This document shows positions 35,548 to 43,583 of a stretch of DNA of 64,000 nt, one piece after another. The first letter of the stretch is position 1, and every line of letters starts with the position of its first letter. The DNA is from JAFGXT01 sp963677165 (GTDB lineage Bacteria > Verrucomicrobiota > Lentisphaeria > Victivallales > SZUA-371). Position numbers and translations under genes: made by a program. The DNA lies in contig CAXXSX010000001.1 of NCBI GenBank assembly GCA_963677165.2, forward strand, positions 806,001 to 870,000, written 5' to 3'. The notes below the pieces were generated by a model. The model saw nothing but the letters and a program-made list of their open reading frames with translations. It was not told where the DNA came from and did no database searches.

Positions 35548-38247
35548 TTATAGTATACTCTTTTTAAATTTAATTACAGTTATTGAGTGGGGAGTAAACG
35601 AATATGTTTGGATATTTTTATTGAATTTTGCTTTTGAATGAGTAATTTCTCCTCCGGTGTCGCTGGAAATATTTTTTCCGGTGACGGTCCAGGTATTGAT
35701 TTCCGGTGCAGCTTTGAAGTTTTTTAGGTTTATCACAGTTTTAACCGAAGAATTGATATTTTTATTAATTACAAATAAAGTAATAGAGTTTTCATCCTGT
35801 GATTTTGTAGCGAGAACGCTTAGTTCAGAATAAGCCGGAAAACTTTCACGTCTCCATGGAATAATTTTGATATTTCGGATTCTCAGCGTGCCGATAACCG
35901 GAGCGCTTCCGCCGTGTATACGCCCGAGAATTGCTAGTGCCGGGGTATCTCTTAAGGGCGCATATTTACCTGAGAATTTTTTCCAATCGGAAACGGCGGT
36001 TTCCGCTCCTTCTACTCCAATGGCTGAACCAGATTTACTCCAGCCACGACCGTCCATTAGTCCCAGACCTATTCGTATGCGTGATACATTATTTTCCGGT
36101 ATCCATTTGGCTTCGTAGGAGAAGTCATATTCTATGCCAGGGACGGAAGGTGAATAGTTTGCCGGAATTCGATTAACCGGAATCAGTAAAAAATTTGGAT
36201 AATGAGATTTTACCAGGTTTTTAAATTTGAAAGTAAATTCATTGTTTTTGCTGCTGATTTCAACCTGACTTGAATCAATGTTCAATATTTTAGGAATAGA
36301 ATATTTCATCAAGTTGATATTTGCAATTTGGGCCGCCGGTTGATATTTATTCCCGAATGCCGGTTTAACTGCGCAAAATCCTTCAAAATTAAGTTTTTTG
36401 CACTTTACTGTGGTTTTGAGAATGTTGCTGCCGATGTGTTCTCCCAGTAATTTAAAGCAATAATAGGGAGGCCAAATTCTGCCGGGGGTATTACCATCAA
36501 AACTGATACTTCCCCAGTAGCCGCCAAAAATCTGCCAATAGTTTGCAAGTAGGATTTTGTTTTCAGGTTTCATCATTCTGAAAATGTAGTCAATACAGAA
36601 GATTCCCGCTGCCAGACTTTTTCGGTATACATATGGTTTGGAGCTCTTTATAGAAGTATTGTATTCTGTTATGCCGATAGGCATTGATTTGCCGGTCTGG
36701 GCAACGATTTGTTTATGCATTTCTTTCAGGTTTGCTTCAAACTGGTCGGTTACAGCCATACAGGATCTGGCAATACGATCGGCTATTCCGGGGATTCCTG
36801 TGAGGTTTCCGGCATATTGGACGGAATAAGTATGATGAATAATGAAGTCTGCCATAGGACCAACCTCTTTAAGGATTTTATCGGAAGGGGATTTCCCGTT
36901 CCATAATGGTAATCCAATTTTTATGTTGGGATCAACTTGTCGAATTTTAGTAATCGTTGCTTTTGCCCAGGCAATGTATCCATCAACGGTCCATTGCTTT
37001 CCGGGCTTTGCTCTGCGATTGCCGTCATATGGTTCATTTCCCAACTCAATATATTTTACGTTGTAAGGTTTGGGATGACCGTATTGTGCACGTTTCATTG
37101 CCCATGGATGTTTCGAGTCTGCCGGAGAATTAAGGAATTCAACCAAATCACGCTGGTCGTCAGGAGTGCCTTTGTATGAAGAGAGACATATCTGCGGTTC
37201 GGAATTCATGGCTTTGCACCATTGAAGAAATTCCATCAATCCCCAGCGCCAGTTTGGTTCCCGTTCGGAATAGGGACCGACCGTTGCTTTCCAGTTAAAG
37301 TTTTTTACGGCGGAGCCCCCCGGATATCTTATAACTCCGGGACGTAAAGGTTTCAGTAGTTCAAGCGGGACTGTTTCCGGTGATGATTTTTCCGGGTTCC
37401 ACAGGTGCCAGCCGGTTTTTCTCATTGTTACATCCGACTTGTCTGAACTCCAGATGTACTGACCATCGGCTCCGGAAACCATTTGCCCCATGATCTTTCT
37501 ATTTACCGGAGCGATAATATTTTGTGCGTCAATGTCTATGGTCGCGTTCTGCGGAGTGTGGGCCGATGCCTGTTGTTTCTCTGTAGCCCGTGGAGATAAG
37601 GCAAGAATACGTTCTGCGATAATTTTCATTGCTTTGTCGGATGGGTGCCATTTTACGCCGTTAGATGCTTTGCTGTAAAGGGGTTCCGTCCATCCTGAAT
37701 ATTGTTTGTAACCCAGGTCACTGATGTTTACAAAAGGAACGTTTTGATTTTTTGCCGCTTCATCAATTTGCGCTGCACGTTCTTTTAGTCGAGTCTGATT
37801 CAGACCCCATGGGCCTACACAAATAATATTTTTTGTCAGGTTTCTTTTCAGTTCGATCAGGACTTTTTCATAGCGTTTTCCGAATTCCTTCTCATCTCCA
37901 CGATAATTTTCTCCGTGCTGGAAAATGATAAGATCATATTTATTCCCGTACAGATGTTCCGTTCCGGTCATTGCTGCTTCTTTTTTTAGACGGATGATTT
38001 TGAAGTTATGCCTGGCTTCCGGGTACAGACGGTCAAGCCCGGAAATAAATTGATGGACGTAATCTTTTTCCTTTGCTGTTGCCGCCATTCCCCATACGTG
38101 ATCCCAGCCAATTGACGGTTTGTAATGATGGCTTGATATACTGTTACCGATAATAAGAATATTTTCTGCTCCGGCAAAGGGATCTTTCCCTGCAAATACA
38201 AAGGTGGAAAAGAGAAATAAAACTAGAGTTAATAATTTTTCGCGCAT
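35548..38247 (-). CDS. SGNH hydrolase fused to GH51 alpha-L-arabinofuranosidase
   Basis: An 899-residue exported protein (signal peptide LLTLVLFLFSTFVFAG). Residues ~25-215 are an SGNH/GDSL-like esterase domain: Ser36 in IIGNSISS and His in GVKWHPSDKAM. Residues ~235-890 are GH51-like: RYPGGSAVKNFNW, acid/base Glu405 in IELGNEPYDG, nucleophile Glu528 in ITEYN, then a C-terminal beta-sandwich. It probably removes ester groups and arabinofuranosyl side chains from the same polymer. AAGGAA lies 7 nt before the ATG. It sits between two pseudopilin genes. Confidence 0.88.
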   Translation of the reverse strand: MREKLLTLVLFLFSTFVFAGKDPFAGAENILIIGNSISSHHYKPSIGWDHVWGMAATAKEKDYVHQFISGLDRLYPEARHNFKIIRLKKEAAMTGTEHLYGNKYDLIIFQHGENYRGDEKEFGKRYEKVLIELKRNLTKNIICVGPWGLNQTRLKERAAQIDEAAKNQNVPFVNISDLGYKQYSGWTEPLYSKASNGVKWHPSDKAMKIIAERILALSPRATEKQQASAHTPQNATIDIDAQNIIAPVNRKIMGQMVSGADGQYIWSSDKSDVTMRKTGWHLWNPEKSSPETVPLELLKPLRPGVIRYPGGSAVKNFNWKATVGPYSEREPNWRWGLMEFLQWCKAMNSEPQICLSSYKGTPDDQRDLVEFLNSPADSKHPWAMKRAQYGHPKPYNVKYIELGNEPYDGNRRAKPGKQWTVDGYIAWAKATITKIRQVDPNIKIGLPLWNGKSPSDKILKEVGPMADFIIHHTYSVQYAGNLTGIPGIADRIARSCMAVTDQFEANLKEMHKQIVAQTGKSMPIGITEYNTSIKSSKPYVYRKSLAAGIFCIDYIFRMMKPENKILLANYWQIFGGYWGSISFDGNTPGRIWPPYYCFKLLGEHIGSNILKTTVKCKKLNFEGFCAVKPAFGNKYQPAAQIANINLMKYSIPKILNIDSSQVEISSKNNEFTFKFKNLVKSHYPNFLLIPVNRIPANYSPSVPGIEYDFSYEAKWIPENNVSRIRIGLGLMDGRGWSKSGSAIGVEGAETAVSDWKKFSGKYAPLRDTPALAILGRIHGGSAPVIGTLRIRNIKIIPWRRESFPAYSELSVLATKSQDENSITLFVINKNINSSVKTVINLKNFKAAPEINTWTVTGKNISSDTGGEITHSKAKFNKNIQTYSFTPHSITVIKFKKSIL

Positions 38248-38287
38248 GGCGGTTCCTTGAAATTTAATGATTTTTATTGATAATAAA

Positions 38288-38935
38288 TTAGTTGGATCTA
38301 TAAGGATGCCAGATCAATTTGTTGACACTAACATCGTCATGTGACATATTTTCTACATGGCCGTCAAAAAAGAGTACGTCTATGCGCTTGTCGTGGCGCG
38401 GAGCTATTGCCTGGTTACCGATATATCCTTCATTCGTGTATAAGTTCCAGGAAGCTTCCTTCACCAGCCAGTCAACCGCGTCTGCAATCAGTAGTTTTTC
38501 CGAAGGACGTTTGACTTTTGGCCTGAACCAGACAAGATATCCGCTGCTTCCAAGGTCGCGATAGTTCATCCCGTATGAATAGTCCATATGAAAGTATCCG
38601 CTTGAATATGGATGAGAAATGGCATAAGATGCCATGGGGCATATATAGTCCAATGGAATTCCCGTGCCGATGGTTGTTTTTATACTCAGGGCATCCCGGA
38701 AGACATCCGTACGAAACCAGGGATTGGTTTCATTCTTTACCGGGATACAGTAATTGGCATAGGAATTACTGTAGAATTCGTTTGCCAGTCCCATCTGCTT
38801 CATATTGGAGGTACATTTTATTCTCTTGGCAACATTTCGTGCTCTAGCCAGGGATGGCAGCAGCATACTTGCCAGTATTGCGATGATTGCTATTACAACT
38901 AAGAGTTCGATGAGTGTGAAATTTGTTCGTTTCAT
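38288..38935 (-). CDS. Prepilin-type pseudopilin with H-x9-DG motif (first of operon)
   Basis: A 215-residue paralogue of the pseudopilin at 34865. N-terminus MKRTN-FTLIELLVVIAIIAILAS, with Asn instead of Gly at -1; the segment encoding FTLIEL is identical at DNA level in both genes. The C-terminal signature is RHDKRIDVLFFDGHVE (H-x9-DG). AGGAG lies 8 nt before the ATG, 13 nt after the regulator stop. The variable middle domain (PVKNETNPWFRTDVF onward) differs strongly from the second pseudopilin, as expected if it binds a different partner or sugar. Confidence 0.9.
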   Translation of the reverse strand: MKRTNFTLIELLVVIAIIAILASMLLPSLARARNVAKRIKCTSNMKQMGLANEFYSNSYANYCIPVKNETNPWFRTDVFRDALSIKTTIGTGIPLDYICPMASYAISHPYSSGYFHMDYSYGMNYRDLGSSGYLVWFRPKVKRPSEKLLIADAVDWLVKEASWNLYTNEGYIGNQAIAPRHDKRIDVLFFDGHVENMSHDDVSVNKLIWHPYRSN

Positions 38936-38948
38936 TTCTTTCTCCTGG

Positions 38949-40010
38949 TTATATACTATTTACACTTTGGCGTTTGATCAATATCGGTTCAATTACTTCC
39001 TGAATCGTGGAATGACCATCTTTTATATAATTATTTAAAGCATTTGCCAGCTTTATGCCCAGGGCTTCCGCTGGAAATTTAATTGTCGTTAGAGGAGGAC
39101 AGGTATACTGGGCGTAATACTGGTCGTCAAAACCGATTACACTGAGGTTGTCCGGGATCCTTATATCGAACTGGTTCATCGGTGCGTAAATGTGCATTGC
39201 CATCTTATCCGACATGCAGGCGAGGGCGGTAATATCTTTTCGATCAACCACAAAATGCCTTACTGCTTCAATATAGGCGATTTCGTCCAGTTCACGTGAT
39301 GCCGGAATATAAAAAGTATCCAGTTCCTTCCCGGTCGCTTCCAGAGTTTCTTTCAGGCCCAGGTAACGTCGGTTGAAATCAGAGTCTTTATCCTCCTGAA
39401 TAAACAGCGGACAGCCAATATTTTTGTGACCGCTTTCCAGCAGATATTCCGCCATCATCTTGCCGCCGGCATAGTTGTCAGGAGAAATATAGTTATATTT
39501 GTCATCTCTGCGATTTAGCACAATTAGCTCTTCTGCTTGTGATTGGAGAATGTTCAGTTCCTGATCATTGTTAATCGAAAAAGTTGCTACAACAACTTCT
39601 CCTTTTAACTGGGGAACAGGATCTGTAATATCATTTAAAAAGAGGATATTGGGCCGAATTCTGTTATCAAGATATTGCTGGAATGCCGTAAATATTGTCC
39701 TTAATAACGGATTAACCTGTTGGCGGGGAGGCATTACAAAAAATACCTGCAATATCGATTTTTTAAATCGTTTTTCTATGATCTCAACGGCATGTTCTGC
39801 GATATATGCTCCGCTTCGCGGACGGCGCTCAATAATTCCGAGGGTTTCAAAATCGTTCAGTACGGTTCGCGCTGTGGTACGGCTTACGTTGAAGTAATCA
39901 CACAGTTTTCTTTCGCCGGGGAGTTTGCTTCCGCTGCGGTAAACGCCGCCGGTGATTTCCCTGGAAAGGGCTTGGGCCATACTGCCTGATTTGTCAACGA
40001 TATGATTCAT
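38949..40010 (-). CDS. GntR/LacI hybrid transcriptional repressor
   Basis: A 353-residue regulator. Residues ~8-75 are a GntR winged helix-turn-helix (LCDYFNVSRTTARTVLNDFE, then the wing ERRPRSGAYI). Residues ~90-353 are a periplasmic-binding-protein-like sugar sensor of the LacI type (PDNLSVIGFDDQYYAQYTCP, KFPAEALGIKLANAL), the same architecture as AraR. It is the first gene of the pseudopilin/glycosidase operon, 13 nt from the first pseudopilin. A palindrome overlaps its -10, so it probably represses itself and the operon until a sugar (perhaps arabinose) binds. The sugar is not proven. Confidence 0.9.
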   Translation of the reverse strand: MNHIVDKSGSMAQALSREITGGVYRSGSKLPGERKLCDYFNVSRTTARTVLNDFETLGIIERRPRSGAYIAEHAVEIIEKRFKKSILQVFFVMPPRQQVNPLLRTIFTAFQQYLDNRIRPNILFLNDITDPVPQLKGEVVVATFSINNDQELNILQSQAEELIVLNRRDDKYNYISPDNYAGGKMMAEYLLESGHKNIGCPLFIQEDKDSDFNRRYLGLKETLEATGKELDTFYIPASRELDEIAYIEAVRHFVVDRKDITALACMSDKMAMHIYAPMNQFDIRIPDNLSVIGFDDQYYAQYTCPPLTTIKFPAEALGIKLANALNNYIKDGHSTIQEVIEPILIKRQSVNSI

Positions 40011-40035
40011 ATTAAATTTATTCCATTAATATTAA

Positions 40036-40075
40036 CTGGTATCTATATAATACCAGATTTTGAAATAAAAGTCAA
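40036..40075 (-). promoter_or_regulatory. Promoter and palindromic operator of the pseudopilin/glycosidase operon
   Basis: On the minus strand, TTGACT (40075-40070), 17-bp spacer, TATTAT (40052-40047). A perfect palindrome, CTGGTAT (40036-40042) and ATACCAG (40050-40056) with a 7-bp spacer, covers the -10 element. This is the expected layout for autorepression by the GntR/LacI protein. Confidence 0.65.
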
Positions 40076-40160
40076 TACTTAAATTAAAAAAATAACTAAA
40101 TACTCTTGTATTGAAGGAAAGGAGTATAATAATAACTTTAAGCAGTAGAGGTTAATCGAG

Positions 40161-40652
40161 ATGTATTATTTTGCCTACGGTTCAAATATGAATTTAAGTT
40201 ATATGTATCTGCGCTGTCCCGGCGCGGTTCCGCTGGGACCTGCCGTACTGTATGATTACCGCGTGGTTGAGCGTGGTTACGCGGATATTGACCGTTCTCC
40301 CGGCGACTGTGTTCATGGCTTGCTCTGGGATGTGACGGAATCGGATGTACAGGCAATGGATCTCTATGAAGAATATCCTGAATGGTACATTCGCTATGAG
40401 GTTCCGGTTGAAATGGACCGGTGCGATTTTTTTGCCATTGTCTATGAAATGACACCCGAAACTAAGCAGAAGAGTGAAGGGAAACTTTATTCGGATGATT
40501 ATCGTAAAATCTGCTCTCATGGTGCTGACAATAATGGAATCATTAATTGCTTTCGAACAGCCGACAACGATAATGCCGGACCGGGAGATACTCCCGGCCT
40601 CGACAAATTGTTTAAGGACCGTTACCGGTCCGCTCGCGATGATTTGCTATAA
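40161..40652 (+). CDS. Gamma-glutamylcyclotransferase-like protein
   Basis: A 163-residue AIG2/GGCT-fold protein. The family opening YYFAYGSNMNLSYM is present, and the segment AMDLYEEYPEWYIRYEVPVE carries the Glu/Pro/Tyr pattern of the active-site loop. Such proteins cyclise gamma-glutamyl groups to 5-oxoproline or act on gamma-glutamylamines. It is divergent from the GntR/LacI gene (150 nt) and overlaps the end of the GH36 gene by 6 nt. The C-terminal 40 residues are low-complexity and polar. The exact substrate is unknown. Confidence 0.85.
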   Translation: MYYFAYGSNMNLSYMYLRCPGAVPLGPAVLYDYRVVERGYADIDRSPGDCVHGLLWDVTESDVQAMDLYEEYPEWYIRYEVPVEMDRCDFFAIVYEMTPETKQKSEGKLYSDDYRKICSHGADNNGIINCFRTADNDNAGPGDTPGLDKLFKDRYRSARDDLL

Positions 40653-43109
40653 AGAACGATAAAAGAATAGTCGGCTTTCGCGTTTATTGGGTATCTCAAC
40701 CGGAAATCCCTGTGCTTTTAGTTCTTGTCCGGTCATTGTGAAACAGTTACCTGAGTCTGCGTATTCAAATTCATATTTTGTCTCTGCATCGAATCCTTGC
40801 GGTTCCAGGCAAATACGTTCTATTGGACTTTCCGATTTTCTGAATACCTCAATCAACCCTTCTCCAAGGTCCGGACGGTGATACTGACTGGCGGTCCAGA
40901 AAGTAAAGGTGTTGTCAAACGGCATTAACGGGTAGAAATCTCCGGCAAAATAACGTTTTGCCCGATGATATTCATTCAAACGATCCCGCAACCATTGGTA
41001 AGGATAATTATTCGCAATGGTTTCACGTTCATAAGAGAATAGATTAACATTTATTCCGGCGGCCATTGTTGCGCGGAAATGGTAAGTATCTCCTTCATGA
41101 TTCTGGGTGCCGAAAGCAAATTGAGGAAGCCAGTATGACAGGCCATGAACCAGTTGAAGATTTCTCTCTGACAGATAATCTGGAAAGCACTGCATGTCAC
41201 TGGCCCAAAGCGGAATGCTGCGACGCATCATTTCAAGATCAAGCCGTCGTCCGCCACTGGAGCAGTTATCAATAAGCAAGTCAGGAAAACGTGTTCGAAG
41301 TTCGTCAAGGAACGCATACTCGCCCTCAATATAACGAATCTCCGCCATGCCTTTCCGCTCCGGTTCGTCGAATTCTTTCCAGAAGTCAAGAGGACTGATG
41401 TTAAAGTCCTGCCGGTAGCAATCCATTCCTTGCTCTTCAATTAGACTTGAGACTAGTTCGGTACACCAGTGCCAGGCTTCAGGATTGCCCATGTTTAATA
41501 TGACATGCTGGCCCTGGTCATACCCTCCAAGAAACCATTCCGGATGTTCTATGGTGATCGAGGTGCCTTGAACCGCGCGTTCCGGTTCCACCCAAAGTAG
41601 AAATTTTTTGCCGATGGCATGAGTCGCGTCACTGACTTCACGAATATTATTGGGATATGTTTCTCTGTTTACGTACCAGTTACCGGCTTGAGAGCCCCAG
41701 ATGGGAGCGAATTCGTCAGCATTGGGACCGGCTTCTCCATACCATCCGGCATCAATCCAATAATAATCCAATGGAATGTTCTGATTGGATATATTGGCTA
41801 TTCTATTTAAGTGGCTAGGGGCAGTCATGCCTCCCCACGTTAGATTGCAGGCAGGTGCCTGAATAATTTTACCGCTTGAGTCTCTTGGACTTAAATGTTC
41901 GTAGATAAATCGTCTCAGCAGGTTATTGCCGCGAATCGGTTGATCTCCTTTCCAATAAATCATTAGGGTTGAAGGCTGGCTGATTTCTTCGCCGGGATTC
42001 AGTCTGGTACAAATGGTTTCCATTCCGGCCTGAAAGTTTATGCTATCCATATTTCTGGAAATCTCACTGTGCCATTGTCCGGTCCAGCCGATGCCGAAGG
42101 TTAGTCCTTCGTTGTCTCCGGAGAAATTGAAAAACGGCATCCAGTCAACGGATGAACGTCCTCCGGTTGCGGCCATGGTAATTTTCTGTGAATTTGCCAG
42201 AGACTCAGTTATTGGTTCAAAATTGTCTCTGAATGCTTCACCCGTCAGAGGAGTTTCATCCTCATAATGAAAGCTTCCGCGAGTTCGGAATATTTGAGTG
42301 TTTGAAGCGTTCCAGTGGAGATTAAGCGTTTTTACATTTTCAAGCAGTGGAGAAACAGAATCTCCGGTATTCTTGAATTTGATATTCCAGAAACAAGCCG
42401 GAATTTCTTTGTATTGCCGCATTTCCAGTTTTGATTCCAAACCGGTATCTTCATCAAGACAGATAAAACGATGCAGAATATAATTATCGGCAGAAGTTGT
42501 TTCGTGTGAAACTCCCCAGCGGCTGAACCATTCATCCGAATCCTGTCCGTTATATTTGAATGAAACTGGCCAGGCACGAGTTGCGCTTCCGGTATGCTCG
42601 GTTCCGATCTTCAGTATTTTACCATCCTGGGTTACGGCTTCCGGTTCTCCCCAGTTGGCATGAGCCCAATTTATTACAGAACCTTTTACCTTCAAAGTGA
42701 ATTTCGTTGCTCCGTTAAGCTGAGCAGTGAGTTTTTCTGTGGCCGAGTTTCTGGAGATCGGATTGCTTTCGGCAAGACATTTGCCGTTGGCCCATACGGA
42801 AAAGGTTAGTATAGCGGGACTCTGGCGGTTTTCATCATTGTTGTCAAATCCGATTATAGAGCGAAATTCTTTCAGCGGTTCGGGAGAGTTTAAAGTTATT
42901 TCACTATCGGCATGAGTCCCAAATCCCCAGGAACAGGTGTGACTGTTTATGCGCAGAGCTTTGTCAATGACTGATTTTTTCGCAATTAGTTTGCCCCAGC
43001 CTTGTTCATAGGATACAATATTGATGTGTTCCGTTTTTTGCCCCAGATGTGATATCCAGCTGTCGACGCATTGCATTTCTTCTTTAAGAATTTCGTAACC
43101 GCTGTTCAT
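40647..43109 (-). CDS. Alpha-galactosidase, GH36-type, with N-terminal NPCBM-like domain
   Basis: An 820-residue enzyme releasing alpha-galactose. Residues ~10-135 form an NPCBM-like sugar-binding domain (SHTCSWGFGTHADSEI). After a beta-sandwich, the TIM barrel carries DYYWIDAGWYG, LLWVEPERAV, the nucleophile Asp568 in CYRQDFN, and the acid/base Asp624 in SGGRRLDLEM, as in GH36. No signal peptide, so it is likely cytoplasmic. It follows the small membrane gene by 50 nt and is under a LacI-type operator. Related GH27/GH36 specificities (alpha-N-acetylgalactosaminidase) cannot be excluded. Confidence 0.88.
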   Translation of the reverse strand: MNSGYEILKEEMQCVDSWISHLGQKTEHINIVSYEQGWGKLIAKKSVIDKALRINSHTCSWGFGTHADSEITLNSPEPLKEFRSIIGFDNNDENRQSPAILTFSVWANGKCLAESNPISRNSATEKLTAQLNGATKFTLKVKGSVINWAHANWGEPEAVTQDGKILKIGTEHTGSATRAWPVSFKYNGQDSDEWFSRWGVSHETTSADNYILHRFICLDEDTGLESKLEMRQYKEIPACFWNIKFKNTGDSVSPLLENVKTLNLHWNASNTQIFRTRGSFHYEDETPLTGEAFRDNFEPITESLANSQKITMAATGGRSSVDWMPFFNFSGDNEGLTFGIGWTGQWHSEISRNMDSINFQAGMETICTRLNPGEEISQPSTLMIYWKGDQPIRGNNLLRRFIYEHLSPRDSSGKIIQAPACNLTWGGMTAPSHLNRIANISNQNIPLDYYWIDAGWYGEAGPNADEFAPIWGSQAGNWYVNRETYPNNIREVSDATHAIGKKFLLWVEPERAVQGTSITIEHPEWFLGGYDQGQHVILNMGNPEAWHWCTELVSSLIEEQGMDCYRQDFNISPLDFWKEFDEPERKGMAEIRYIEGEYAFLDELRTRFPDLLIDNCSSGGRRLDLEMMRRSIPLWASDMQCFPDYLSERNLQLVHGLSYWLPQFAFGTQNHEGDTYHFRATMAAGINVNLFSYERETIANNYPYQWLRDRLNEYHRAKRYFAGDFYPLMPFDNTFTFWTASQYHRPDLGEGLIEVFRKSESPIERICLEPQGFDAETKYEFEYADSGNCFTMTGQELKAQGFPVEIPNKRESRLFFYRSL

Positions 43110-43159
43110 TGAACATAATCTCCCGATTTGCTGTTCTGTTTCATGATATTATATATTAC

Positions 43160-43489
43160 TTATGCGGTTTTAAAAACCGCCATTACTACAATCCCGAATA
43201 GAATCATTGCCGCTCCTACTCCTGACATAATGTTCATGGGCGTTTTAAAGCATATTGTCATTGCGATTTGATTCAGAAGAAACGCTCCGCCTGTGCAAAT
43301 AGCCAGTGTCAGATTGGGATTCATCACCTTGTAAACATTGATAAGAAATATTATACTCGTCATTCCAAAAACATTACCCAAGCTGAAGCCCCACCAATAT
43401 AGATGAGGCGCCAGACTTCCCCATTTGAAAAGTAATGCCGCAACAATTTGCAGTACCAGAAAAACGCTAATATTTACCGCTAAAAGCAT
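43160..43489 (-). CDS. Small four-helix membrane protein (SMR/DMT-like)
   Basis: A 109-residue protein made almost entirely of four hydrophobic helices, the size and layout of SMR or half-DMT transporters (SVFLVLQIVAALLFKWGSLA; NPNLTLAICTGGAFLLNQIA; MSGVGAAMILFGIVVMAVF). The Glu in helix 1 of SMR drug exporters is absent, so it is not a standard EmrE. AAGGA lies 9 nt before the ATG. It is co-transcribed with GH36 and controlled by the LacI operator 29 nt upstream. It may move a sugar or small metabolite. Confidence 0.7.
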   Translation of the reverse strand: MLLAVNISVFLVLQIVAALLFKWGSLAPHLYWWGFSLGNVFGMTSIIFLINVYKVMNPNLTLAICTGGAFLLNQIAMTICFKTPMNIMSGVGAAMILFGIVVMAVFKTA

Positions 43490-43517
43490 CTTGTTTATCC
43501 TTTATTTACATCACATA

Positions 43518-43573
43518 GGGAAACGTTTCCCCTGTTTGGCGATAATGATACTTCTAATGAGAATAAAAGTCAA
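43518..43573 (-). promoter_or_regulatory. Promoter and LacI-type operator of the membrane protein-GH36 operon
   Basis: On the minus strand, TTGACT (43573-43568), 17-bp spacer, TATCAT (43550-43545). A perfect 14-bp palindrome, GGGAAACGTTTCCC (43518-43531), lies about 14-27 bp downstream of the -10. Its central AAACGTTT is the core typical of LacI/GalR-family operators. Confidence 0.7.
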
Positions 43574-43583
43574 TAGCTGAAAT

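Noticed and set aside
43160..43489. EmrE-type multidrug exporter
   Set aside because: The helix-1 Glu essential for SMR drug transport is missing and the context is carbohydrate use.
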